Part shown: piece by piece, positions 30,171-41,800 of the stretch
How the letters are laid out: the number at the start of each line of letters is the position of its first letter
Position numbering within the stretch: the stretch's first letter is position 1
The notes under the pieces: generated by a model
What the model saw: the letters and a program-made list of their open reading frames with translations, nothing else
What the model was told of the DNA's origin: nothing
Databases searched by the model: none
Source of the DNA: Escallonia rubra
Lineage: Eukaryota > Streptophyta > Magnoliopsida > Escalloniales > Escalloniaceae
Reading direction: 5' to 3'
NCBI GenBank assembly: GCA_033065855.1
Contig: JAVXUO010001000.1
Location: forward strand, 124,001 to 188,000
Length of the DNA stretch: 64,000 nucleotides
Translations under genes and position numbers: made by a program

Positions 30171-30679
30171 TTGAGCCGAACCATTCAAACCGAGGAAACC
30201 AAACCGATAAATCTACACCATTGATGAGCTTAAACAGTTTGGATTCAAAATTTCAAACCGAGTTCGTAATACGTAGTACACCGATCCAAGAGGACGGATA
30301 TCTACGTTAGTGCGTGGATAGATTATTTCAACAATTCCTTCATTTTGAAATTCTTTCATTCTCATTTCAAAATTTTAATATTTAAAAAGTTTATTGTTTA
30401 GATACTACTTTTTATTATGAACATTTTCGTAGGTGTATTTTCATTTTTCTTTTACCATTAATATAAAGTAATATGAAATATGTTAGTTTTACCTCCTGAT
30501 ATATATGTTATGTCACTTTTTCTTTGTTGTTACAGATTTAGAATTGTCACTGACGAATATCTACTTTAGTGTGCGCATATTTAGTTGTGCATGTAATTTA
30601 GCTAATTATTTCATGAGAAAATTCATATCCAGAGAGAGGAAAAGTGAGAGTGTAACATGAATGTGGTAGCAAGTGAGAG

Positions 30680-30724
30680 TGCGAAAAGAGAGAGCGAGAG
30701 CGAGAGCGAGAGCGAGAGCGAGAT
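30680..30724. repeat. (GAGAGC)n microsatellite at the broken end of DC1 copy B
   Basis: A short run of GAGAGC/GAGCGA units sits where homology to the end of copy A stops, marking the truncation point. Confidence 0.85.
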
Positions 30725-31372
30725 GACGAACATTCGATAAGGGTGTTCATTGTACCTATGCCTAAGCGTGCGTGGAAATAGAGAACAAAGGGTGTGTAAT
30801 TTGAAATCACAAGTATCACAGCCAAATCCACACCTCAAGAATCTAAAGCCCCAAGGACATGCGTTGCACGAACCGGATAGTTTTTCTTTGAAATGGAGGA
30901 GGTGATCCCTGTGAGCTTCATGCTTAATCGTGCTTGGTAAAGAACCACAGCTAACATCGAGGTAGAACTCGCAATTCACGCAACCGAAGGCAAACCTGTT
31001 GCAAAAATAGCCACAACCTTGACAGAGGAGCAAACCCCACCATTCAGGGGATTTTTCGAGGAGGATGAGTTGGATGTTGTGGGTGAAATGGATGTTGCAA
31101 CTTTGTGGGTAACTCCGCACAACATTTGTGTAGAACGAAATTGCATAGAGAACACTCATAAAACGATGGAAAAATAGGTTTAACACAAGCTTCACATAGT
31201 ATGTCACATTCTTGATGTTTTTCCGTGGACATGACTCACTTTCTTCGGCTTGCACATCAAAAAGGATTATATGGATGGTCGTGGCTAAAATGGTTGAGCT
31301 CTGTTGCTCTCCCATTCTCTCCTAGTCCCAGCCCTTTGAGAAGAAAATTTATTACAGTGACAGATTTGATAT

Positions 31373-31562
31373 TTTTTTTTTGGTTAGACCACCCGGTTTC
31401 CGGACACGAGCCGGCTAATCCGGGTTTGATCCGGGCATGACCACATGGGCGGCAAAGCTTTCCCTACCAAGTTTTAATACAGTTGCATTCCCAGGACTCG
31501 AAACCGAGACATCTAGTTAAGTTAGGACAACCCCTTACCAGTCGACCTACGCGCTCGGTGGT
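31373..31562 (-). mobile_element. tRNA-derived SINE inserted in DC1 copy B
   Basis: On the minus strand the 190 bp unit starts with a tRNA-like head. It has an A-box-like TAGGTCGACTGGTAAG (31550-31535) and a B box GGTTTCGAGTCC (31505-31494), and ends in a run of about ten A. Flanking repeats at 31356-31372 and 31563-31579 match at 16 of 17 positions and form the target-site duplication. Copy A has the empty site. SINEs need LINE enzymes to move. Family not named. Confidence 0.88.
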
Positions 31563-32116
31563 AGTGACAGATTTTATATCGCCAGGTGGCAGGTAGAGCC
31601 GCTTGGAGTCATGACCTTCAATTTCTGTCCCAACGTGCATAAAGAAAAGCACGAAGTTAGATAAATATGCAAACCTGGTCAAAATACAGAATGCAGGGAG
31701 CTAATTTGCATCGAGTGTTTCTGTGGTCGTCCACGTTATCAGCGCGATTCAGCTCGCCAATTTCCCGGTTAAACTCAGCTGGAGAAACTCTGCGCGAGTT
31801 AGAGATTGGGGGGAATTGGAAGGGAGGAGGTTTGGTCCTTTGCACTACTCTGCCAGAATCCGTGGCAGAATACAGTCACGTTGCTGAGGTGGATGACCAG
31901 AGATGCTCTGAAATTTTTGAGTTCCCTACAATGTATGAAGTACCAGATCGAGAAAATGATGTGAAAAATCAAAGAACTTACCAGGTGAATGGATGGACAT
32001 GGGAGGCTCGATCTTTGATGGTGCACATGTGACATGGGTAAAATATCGGCATTTCCGACAATAGTAAACCCAATGAACTGGGTCCAATATCTCGTGGCAT
32101 ATGTCACAAGGGAGAT

Positions 32117-32208
32117 CAAATTTAATATATTGAGATGGAAGAGCGTAGGTGAGCGTGAGAGCCCTCTCACGCTCAGCTACACTCTTCCATCTCAATATAC
32201 TAAATTTG
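32117..32208. repeat. Near-perfect palindrome, 45 bp arms with 2 bp centre
   Basis: Arms 32117-32161 and 32164-32208 match at 42 of 45 positions as reverse complements. Copy A has only one arm, so the other was made by an inverted duplication within the pseudogene. Confidence 0.93.
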
Positions 32209-32792
32209 AGAATATAGAGATAATTACAACCTCACTGAGAGGATGTACGTGATCACTACGTTCAATTGTGCTTCGCAATGCAGCACTGTCACGATGGATC
32301 CAGATTTGGCCGCAAGTGGTGCCCTGATACCACATGCCTTCATGTCTTCGGCCGCAGGCATCACAGCGTAACAAGGCTGTCCTCCGCACTGGGGTTAACG
32401 GGTGTTTGTGACCCGGGTGATCAATCTTGCGCTCCATCAGAGAAGCACACATTATGTCCACCACGAAATAGCACTCGGAACATCTGCAGGCGAAGTTTTT
32501 CAACACTTGTCGCAGACGTTGCACATGCAGTAACTCTCCACAACAAGAGCAAGAGGGTGTTCTGGGTGCATATGGTGTTCCATCACTTGGGGTAATTCTG
32601 CGCATAACTTGTGAAGGAGGAACTTACACCGGCTACATCCGTAGTAGGCATTAGAGATTACTTCCGAGCACCCATTGCAGCGACGAGCTTTCTCATCACC
32701 ACCATCCTCGTTTGGTATGAATTCCCTGAAGAACAATGGATGCCGCGAATGGCTGAAATGTTGAAGCTCTATCTCTGACTCAGTCCTCGTCT

Positions 32793-35101
32793 TCTGATCT
32801 ATACCATTAAGACAGATGAGCACAGATCAAAGCTTTCTCTGAAGTTTGAGTAAAAGTAATCTACTGTTGAACAACTTTAACTTTTTAAAAGCAGAATGCC
32901 TAACACGGTTACAACATACAAGAAAGTTCCACCAAGACTTGTCTGATTCCTCTTTGATTGACAGCCATTTTCTGTGTGACAATGAGTACAAGATAAGTAC
33001 GCCGATCCAAGAGGACAAACATCTAAGTTAGAGAGTGTTTGGATATTTTATTTCAACAATTCTTTCATTTTGAAATTCCTTAATTCTCGTTTCGAAATTC
33101 TAAGATTTGAAAGGTGCATTGTTTGGAAAATAATTTTTGTTATGAACATTTCTGTATGTGTATTTTTATTTTTCTATAACCGTTAACATAAAGCAATAGA
33201 AAAGAGGTTAGTTCTAGGTCCTGATATATATGTTATGTTACATCTTCTTTGTTGTTAAAAGATTTACAATTGTCACTAATATATATTTTTAGTAACAAAA
33301 AAGAGGTGAAAAATATAGCAAGGGTGAAAATAACATTTTTAAATATGAACTAAGAAACACAAATTGATATTATATCTCATGGAAGCTACAAATAAAAACA
33401 GAAGAAATTTTTTATCTTAACTTGCCTTGGATAAGCTATCATAAATAACTTCACTAAAAAGGAACAAACAAAGACAAGGCCTTATTTTTGTAAAATAATT
33501 CTGAAAAAAAAAATCAAAGATTGAAATAATGGTTACAAGTAACAGAAAATATCGGGATTCCACTTCAACAAGGAAGACTTTAATGTGAAGATTTGGCAAC
33601 AAACTAGTCTAAACTAGTTATTTCAACTGATAATTTGAAGCCTCCATATCTCATTTCCAAATCCCTCTTAAAGTTTTGCAAATCCCTTTGATGCCAAGGA
33701 AGTGGGTTCGCAGTACACGTGAATGTACCACAAGGAGTACAGTCCGAGTCAGATGCCAAGCATACTGATGTGGGCAGAGCAAGGACGGAAAATAGGCAGA
33801 GACCAAGGCTTCGAAGGCAGAGTCCGAGGGGTGGCAATGCTGCGAGGGTGAAGGTGCGCGGTCAATACAGGACGACAATCATAGTCTAATGCTTAGGTCC
33901 AGAGGTAAAGTCCAAAGTTAGGATCATGTATGTTTCTCTCTCTAGAATCCCTCTAGCTCTGAAATTCTAGATTGATAAAGTAAAAGAGTTCTAAAGTCCC
34001 CAAATGAATTATCAACTTCCCTAGGGATTGATATGGTGATGTCATTAAGCAACAAGTGATGCTCTAGAGAAGTGACACCTCACTGAGGGGGAGGGGGGCA
34101 CAAATCTTGGTGTCCCACGGACTGTCGGATCCCATATAACTCGATTTGCCCCACACAGCATCGCACTGCCTATCTGGAAAGGCTGGCCCCACACAACACC
34201 GATGTGGCTAGAGAACCCCTTGATCTAGCCACCAGACAAAAGCCCCTACAGAGTCCCGCAGAGGCGTTGAGAGACGCACATCTGTCAGGTAGGCTACTCC
34301 TCTGGGACACTACCTTGGCATGTCGGGGAAATGACTCATTCTGGTCACTTCCTCGGCTTGTCTGGTAGGTAGTCATCCGAGAAGCTACCTTGGAGCGCTT
34401 GAAGTGCTCGGACACAAGGACTTACTCGTGGGATAGGCGACTCTTTAAGGACATTATCCCTGCCAGGATGTCTACGTGACTAGTCAACGTGCTTTGGCAC
34501 TAGTGGCTCTTCATAGGTACCTCTAGGGACCATGAACGGGCATTGTGCCTAGTTCGCATAACAGTCGGGAGGTCTCCAGAGAACCTCCCTCCCCTTCAGG
34601 TTCTCAGGAGGTCTCCAAGGACTCGCCTACCTGGCAGAAAAGGAGTGCGCATGCCAGAGCACTTAAAGCACCCTAATGGAGATAGTGTCCCGAATGAGTC
34701 GTTTATCCCTGCAAGTGACTCATTATGTCGGAGAACTTAGAGCGAGGTAAGGTAGTTGTCTCGGAGGAGTTGCCTATCTAACGGGCTGAGGTAGTGTCGG
34801 GAAGGAGTCGCCTACCTAGCGGGAAGGGATTCTTCATGCCAAAGCATTTGGAGCTCATTGATGGTGTCCAGGATGAGTCGGTATCCTCGCAGGTGAGTCG
34901 TTGTGCCAGAGCACTATAAGTGCGTCAAGGCAGTGTCTCAGGAGGAGTCGCCTACCTGGCGAGAGGGAAATCCTCATGCCGAATAGGGGTGAGCAGCGAA
35001 CCGATCAAATCGAGCCGAACTCTTCAAACCGAGGAAACCAACTGATCAAATCTGAACCGTTGATGAGCTTAAATAGTTTGGATTCAAATTTCAAACCGAG
35101 G
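32793..35101. repeat. Duplicated DC1 5' flank, copy 2
   Basis: Aligns with 25845-30283 without the solo LTR. One inner block (34282-34605) is inverted relative to copy 1. It carries the AT-rich unit (33030-33540), the short conserved frame (33604-33837) and the GAGGTAGTGTC repeat field. Confidence 0.88.
33604..33837 (-). other. Short conserved frame, unrecognised (pair with 26687-26878)
   Basis: 77 codons with a hydrophobic start and the motif DSDCTPCGTFTC followed by WHQRDLQNFKRDLE. The paired frame in copy 1 keeps the last 50 residues. About nine base changes between the copies cause about eight residue changes, so there is no sign of protein-level constraint. It may be a fragment of a secreted Cys-containing protein. 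I do not recognise the family. Confidence 0.25.
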
Positions 35102-36222
35102 CCGGTTCAATTCAGTTAATGGTTCAAAAATTCCAAACCAGCACCGAACCGAACCGAGGGCTTGTATGAGGAATTAAGAAATACCTTTACCTTGACCATT
35201 GTTAGCTGAATAACTAGGGATACATTAGAACTACATATATTTGTCCTTGACCGTAGTTAGCTCACTTCATCTCACCCTAATTCATTTTTATTTTCAGCCA
35301 TGTCGTCCATACTTTAGCCGCCCCATACTTATCTTCACTTCAACAACAACCGCCCTCAACTCTTGTTCACTTCAGTAACCCCCTACTCTTCTTCGCTTCA
35401 GTGACAATGCCCCTCTTTGATCTTACATAATACTCATTGATACCTATTTATCTTAAAGGATCTGGGGTTTGGATACATAGAGAAACATATCTTGAATACA
35501 TAGGGAAACAGATATCTGTGACAATAAGGTTTGGATCTCTTCGACGTTGTTGGGCTTTGGATTCGCAATAAATCTAGAAACGCTTCTCTTCAATGTTATG
35601 CTCAAGCAACCTTGGTAAGGTTTAGGAGAGTTTCATTGATATATGTACTTGTTGCCATATTCTGGAATTGAAATAAGATCTTGAACTATGCATAATCTTC
35701 TTCTCTATTTAATTTCTATGTATATATTCTGGGGATACAAAAACTTCAATCTAAAACCATTTTCCTCTTATTTCTGGGACTGCATGTAGCACTGTGCATA
35801 AATTGCTAATAGCTACTCCGTAGATGCTTTTTGTGTAAAAAGCTACATAATGATACACTAAATTTTCAGATTGATCCTGGATGTCATGTAGATCACAGTA
35901 GAAACATGAAAAATTCAAGATCCCAAGCCTTTATATAAATTATTGGATATTGTATGTGATATCTCGTAGAATGTATGAAGATGTGGAGTTTGATATATGG
36001 AGTTTGTGAATTTTGAAAATTCTACTCTTTTAAAGCAGTTTGTAGTTTAAAACAAAATATTGTACAAATTACGCTCAAACCGATCCGAACTGTTTGAACC
36101 ATTCAAACCGAACCGTTCAAATTGAATTGTCTTGGTTAGGTTTGGTTTAGAAATTTGTGGACCGAGGTCCATTGGTTTGGTTTGCGATTTGTTCTGGACC
36201 AAACCGAACTGTGCCCACCCCT
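34984..36222. mobile_element. Non-autonomous hAT-like DNA element
   Basis: The left end is AGGGGTGAGCAGCGAACCG and the right end is the inverse of AGGGGTGGGCACAGTTCGG. Next to both ends lie long runs of CCGAACCG-type words in opposite sense. Flanks ATGCCGAAT and ATGCTGGAG may be a worn 8-9 bp target duplication. The interior (35160-36060) has no coding capacity. Copy 1 of the duplication has only the left 140 bp (30144-30283). Confidence 0.6.
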
Positions 36223-38823
36223 ATGCTGGAGCACTCAGAGCTCCTTGAGGTAGTGTCCCGGAGGAAAAAAATGGTAGCCTACCCTAAGGAAGATACACAC
36301 ACACTGGAGAGTGGGTCGAACCATATTTCACGACCAAGGTAATGTGCATTTGGTATGGTGAAGGGAAGGAAGCTAGGGGCGTGGTTGTGTGACAGAGAGC
36401 CAGAGGGGGCAATTGCATAAGTGACGCGATGCATGGGAGCGACAGGTGTGTGCGGTGCCAGGGGAACGCTTAATGGTGAGAGCGTTGGGGCGCGATGGAT
36501 GAATGTCATGTGGGGCACGTGGGCAAAGGTGCATGGGCGCAACGATGGGTGCCACGGAGACGGGCTTTGTGTCGGGGGCATGTTACACGAGAATGGCACT
36601 CATGAGTGGCGACAGGTGTCAGGGAGTTGAACGTCTTACTAGGAACACGTGACGCAGAGACGGTGCTCGGGCGCGGCGATGATTTTTGATCCCCCGCTCA
36701 TCAATTGGATGCGTCTTCGATATTGGAGCTGTTGACCGGTGACATTGATTCACTTGTGTGGTACAATTGTGAGAATAGAACAACAGGATAGAAAGCCAAA
36801 ATAGCATTGCCTTTAAGAGTAGAACAGTATCTAACACTAAAGTGATAAAAAAGGTGACATCACTAGCTATCTTCAAACAAAAATATACATACGCCTTTCA
36901 TGTAACTTCAAGTTCCATTTCAATTAATAAGTTTTACGTGTGCAGTGTTGAACATGTTTAACACCGTTTTATTATCCATTTCTCCTTTTCTAGTTTTAAA
37001 AGGAGTATATCACGTATGTAACAATGTTTTACGTATTCTTTTTTCTTTTTGTAGTACTAATTCTCTTACAAGGTTATTAAGGCATAATTTTTTAGTATTT
37101 ATTTACTGATTACGTGGTATATATTCCGTTTAAAAACTATTAACGATATCTTATGATACCAGTGTTAGTTATACTTATGGCCATAAATTCAAGAAACTAC
37201 ACCCAGAGAGAGAACAAATAACGACCAAAGCATGTAATTACATAAAAGTTATAGCTTCATGTCAAGAATCATACAATAACTTATTTTATCACATATACCT
37301 TTCAAATGTTAATGTTTTAATTTCAGAAAAGACTCGAAAGTATATACTTATATTTTTCTTCTTATTTTTGTACGTAAAGGTGGATGAGCAAAACTTAACT
37401 AATGATCATTCCGTAAATGATAAAGACAACAACAAAAGAGTGGAATTATCTCATTTGTCTGAAGGCAGTTAAAGTACTATAAAGAAAGTTACAGCTTCGT
37501 GTAAACCCGTATAAGATATGTTTTTCTTGGTCATGCCATTTTTTGACCCTCTCTAGAAGGAGACGTCATTGTTGTTCTCATAGACACAAGTAAAAAAAGG
37601 AGCGCCTTCTCTCACCCTTAGTGCCCTACTTAATTTGTTCCGCATTAATGCATGTCATAAGAATAACACATGATATGAGGAAGAATTTAGCATTTAATGT
37701 AACTAATACTATATGGTATACACTACCATTGTTGGCATGATATTATCAATTATTAGTATCTGTCGCCAACACATAAAAATTACAAACAAATGTCTACTAA
37801 TATTTATAATATGCACATAGATAACTTACTCATCAATCTATTAAATTCTTGAGAAACTATCATTTAGCTTTCCGAGCACTCCTCGACTACTTCATTTTTC
37901 TTTTGTATAATAAATAAATAAAAGAAAAAAAATCCAGTAGTGTTAGATTTTTGAAAAGGTTAATATTATGTCAAAATTATTTAGTATTTTCCTTTTGATC
38001 ACGTGTACATTTTCAGTTCGAAAATTAGTTATGACATGCTTTATAATCATCTGTTTAGTCCTACTTATGACCATTAATTCAAGAAGCTACAACCGGAGAA
38101 AGAAGAAAATTTGAGCATATTGTTATGTAAAAAGTTGTAACATCATCTCAAAAAAATAAAGTAATTTATTTCAGTAATGGTAACTTTCAAATATTTAAGA
38201 ATAATGGAAGAACTTTTGTGTTGCTATGCCATAGAGTAGTTTTCTATGGCATAATAGTAAAAAGACCGCTATGCCCTTATATCTCTTCCAAATATATTAA
38301 CTCATTAAAGGTAAATGTGTAGTATCGATTTTAAATTTCAACAACCTAAAATTACACTGTTTTCTCTAGGTGTCACAACCATCGGCAGTGCAGGTAGCGG
38401 TGGCAAGGAAGAGAGACGGCTAAACATCACTGGCCCCCCTGCAGCGGTTGGTTAGATCCCGCCGGTGGTTCGTTGTTGCGACCGTCAGTGGCTATGATGG
38501 TGCGGGCTGTAATGTGGGCGGTTGCGGTGGTGTGGGCTACGGCCATGGGGGGATGTCATGGTTGGTGGGGCGATGATAAGGGGCCAGCGTGGTGCATGGG
38601 GCGGCCATCTTGGACTGCCGACGAGATGGTGGTGAGGGCGGTGATGGCGTTGGCCGGTGGGGTGGGGGAACCATGAACCCAATTTTTTTGTATGTGCTGA
38701 ACCTTGCCATTGGTAGTAAAAAAGGACCAATTAAGCCATTAACCTATCGCAAGATCAATGATAATACAAACACAAATGCTCTCAACATATACACAGCTAC
38801 ACTAGACGAGGTTGCACCTTCAA
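36223..38823. other. Intergenic between the DC1 block and receptor 3, no supported gene
   Basis: 36223-36700 continues the direct-repeat field and then turns GC-rich. 36700-38300 is AT-rich with nothing recognised. 38380-38680 is a GGTGGC-rich patch like other element interiors here. Open frames across both GC-rich parts are low complexity. Confidence 0.5.
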
Positions 38824-41800
38824 CTACCGACCATCTTCCAGCATAGTAACAGTGACATTGTTCACGCTGCATGATTCATCTTGCTTACTGGAAGATGAAT
38901 CGCTTTCAAAACGCCTCCTTCCTAGGCAGAACCCTGGGTGTTTAGGCTGTGGCAGCGTCGCGTTTTCGCTGCTCAGCATCAAGACCACAGTTGACATGGT
39001 TGGTCTGTCATCTGCTTGCTCCTGGACACATAAGAGGCCTACTTGTATGCATCTCAATACTTCTTCTGCAGAATATGCACCCTCTATTGACGAATCCTTC
39101 AATGCTAACCCGTTGCTTTCTCTCCATAGCTTCCATGCCTGCAATGTTTCAAGTTTTTGTCAGATCATGACTTGGGCAATCAAAAGTTATCTAAAAGGAA
39201 GACTGCTGTGAATCAATTCTCACATGTCCAAGAAGGTTAAGTTGGTTATTGGTATAGTAGAATCCTCTATTTTTCTTCCCACATACAATCTCCAACACGA
39301 GAACGCCAAAGCTGAAAACATCGGATTTCACCGAGAATAGGCCGTCCATTGCATACTCAGGAGCCATATAGCCACTGCATAACACCAAAAAAATTGAATC
39401 AGTAAAGTGATGGAATGAAATCGTGTAATGATTTGTCCAGAACCTACTTCTTTGTATGGTACTTACTATGTTCCAACTACTTTCTTTGTATTGGCTTCAG
39501 TCTGATCTCCTCCAAAAATTCTAGCCATTCCAAAGTCTGATATTTTGGGACTCAACTCCTTATCGAGCAGAATATTGCTTGCTTTGAGATCCCTGTGGAT
39601 AATTCTGAATCTCGAATCTTGGTGAAGATAAAGAAGCCCTCGAGCAATCCCACAAATGATGTTGAACCGTCTTTGCCAGTTGAGTAATGAGCTTTTCTCT
39701 TTATCTGGAAGAATTTTGGAACTCAAACACCATCAATATAGACTGAATATTGTCCTTAAACCCGTATATGAGTGAAAATAACGCACTACATAGTTAATTT
39801 GAGCACATAACAATTGATAGGGACTGACTGAATAACGTGGAGTCCAGGCTTTTGTGTTCCATGTACTCGTATATCAGCATCTTTTCTTCCATGTCGATGC
39901 AGCAGCCAAGGAGGCGAACAAGATTCCTGTGTTGAAGCCTTGCAATCAACCTAACCTCGTTCTTGAATTCTTCCGTTCCTTGCCCAGAATTCTTCGACAA
40001 CCTCTTCACAGCTACATCCTGACCTTCTACCAGCATACCCTGGTTTTGCAATTAATTCACAAATTATCATAACACACTGATGGACCTTAATCCTTTCCAT
40101 AACCATGCTATAAGGTTACTGATCGAGAACCTACCTTGTATACACAACCGAAACCACCTTGCCCCAACTTATTAGCATCCGAGAAATTATCTGTAGCCAG
40201 TACCATCGTATCAAAATCAAACAAAGGCAACTCAAGCTCATCCGTTGTAGCTTCCCCCGAGTAGTCCCTTTTACTCGGGATAACAGCCTGATCATTCAAC
40301 AAAAAGTCTTGACTTCTTTCGCGTGGACCTGGTTTAAGATCGTAAGGAACACACAAAACATATGAATGATCATTCCAAAATCAAAATCCATGATGGTAAG
40401 CTCCTTCAATGCGTACCTCTGTGCTTTATCTTATCTTTCAGTGAACTTTGCAGCGTCTTCCTCTTCCGTACAAAACAAATGACCAGTCCAGATAGCACAA
40501 GGCAAATGCCAATGGTAATGCCAGCAATCATTAGGATTTGTTTGGTTTTTTCTGAACCACCTGCAGATCCTGCACTCCCTGCTGCTGAATGAACAAATTA
40601 TAGTTAAACACTCCCAATTACTGCTGAGGTCATCTCTCATTAGGCACTGGCCATGACATTCTGACATTATTTACACGGAATTAAAAACCTACAAAATTGG
40701 AATTATGGTACAAAAAACAACTATTATTTTTAGTGACACCTATTATATCTATTGGCAACAAACGTAACGTACGGGAGAGCCTGTGGGTAAATTCCTATCC
40801 TTTTTAAAAAAAAAAAAAAAATTTCACAAGGCCCGTTCTTCCTTACTTTCTTCCATCTTCTACATTTTTCTTTCTTTCTTGGGAAATTTAAATTATATTC
40901 CAGTAGTGGTCACTTTTATTCAAGTTTATAAAATGGAAGGTAAATATATATATATATTTTGAAGGTCGTGTGTATATATAACAAGGTGGATAACATTAAC
41001 ATATAATATAACAAGGTGGATGGCGTATAAGCCCCCAAACAGCCAAATTCGCAGTTGGGCCTATGTGAGGCCCAAAGCCCAAACACAGAACAGACCAGTA
41101 GGCAAGCTTTTGATGGGCCGACCAGTAGCCTTTTACTGGGCCTCCTCATGCCAATCGACTATCCAGCTACTCCCCCAAGGTAACAAAATGATAACCAAAT
41201 CACCATTGACACAATTCCCCATTTCCAATTTTTTTTTTTTGACTTTTCAAGCTATTACAGTATTTGGTAAAAGGTTAAGTGAAACAAAGTTGAAGACAAG
41301 TTCAATATATTTCACTTTTCTCTGTCGAGTCTTTTAAATCATAAATGTCATCTCCTATTTTGGATTTAAGACTGTTCCAAAACCATTCAAATGCTTTTGA
41401 TGATTTTCTAAACATGCCGACTTATAGATACGAGGGTGCCAACTCACTGGTTCGAACCGGTCAAAGATAGACCGTCTAAACTGAAAAAAAAATCATAGTT
41501 AAAAATATCATACCGTAATGCGTACCAACTTTTTCCGTCAAATGGTACGTAAGGTACCGGTACTGTCTCGAACTTGTTAAATATATAGAGAGACATATAT
41601 GATACTCCTCCCTTAGCGAACGAGGTATATATACATAAATTTTCTAGGGTAAATTACACTAAACCCCCTGAGGTTTACACCCGTGTCTCACAAAGGACCC
41701 TAAGGTTCCAATTTCAACAACTAACACCCCAACTTTGCATTTTCGATCCAATTGGACCCAAAATCGATTTTCCGTCTAAAAAATGGTGGATGTCCATCCA

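Larger units (their letters stand above)
25845..30283. repeat. Duplicated DC1 5' flank, copy 1
   Basis: Apart from the solo LTR at 27126-29117, this block aligns in order with 32793-35101. Shared landmarks are the leader near TCTATACCATTAAGACA, the AT-rich unit, a short conserved frame (26687-26878), the word CTAGGGATTGATATGGTGATG, and a field of GAGGTAGTGTC / GAGTCGCCTACC repeats (about 29640-30125). The end at 30283 breaks inside an hAT-like element and joins sequence like the flank of copy A. Confidence 0.88.
30725..32830 (-). pseudogene. DC1 domain protein, copy B, broken
   Basis: This is a tandem duplicate of copy A. Exon 1 matter lies at about 32830-31990 and exon 2 matter at about 31635-30725, with an intron-like gap in the same place. 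Cys motifs such as RCNGCSEV, RCDACGRRHEGMWYQ, LCEACVK and LCQGCGYFCN are readable, but in different frames. Damage seen: a SINE inside exon 2 (31373-31562), an inverted duplication in exon 1 (32117-32208), several frame shifts, and loss of the last two DC1 modules at a GAGAGC microsatellite. The Met that starts copy A is Ile here (TESEIELQHFSH). It is almost certainly non-functional. Confidence 0.88.

Noticed and set aside
31494-31550. Possible functional tRNA gene
   Set aside because: A and B boxes are present, but there is no tRNA fold with a proper anticodon stem, and the unit has a SINE tail and target duplication.
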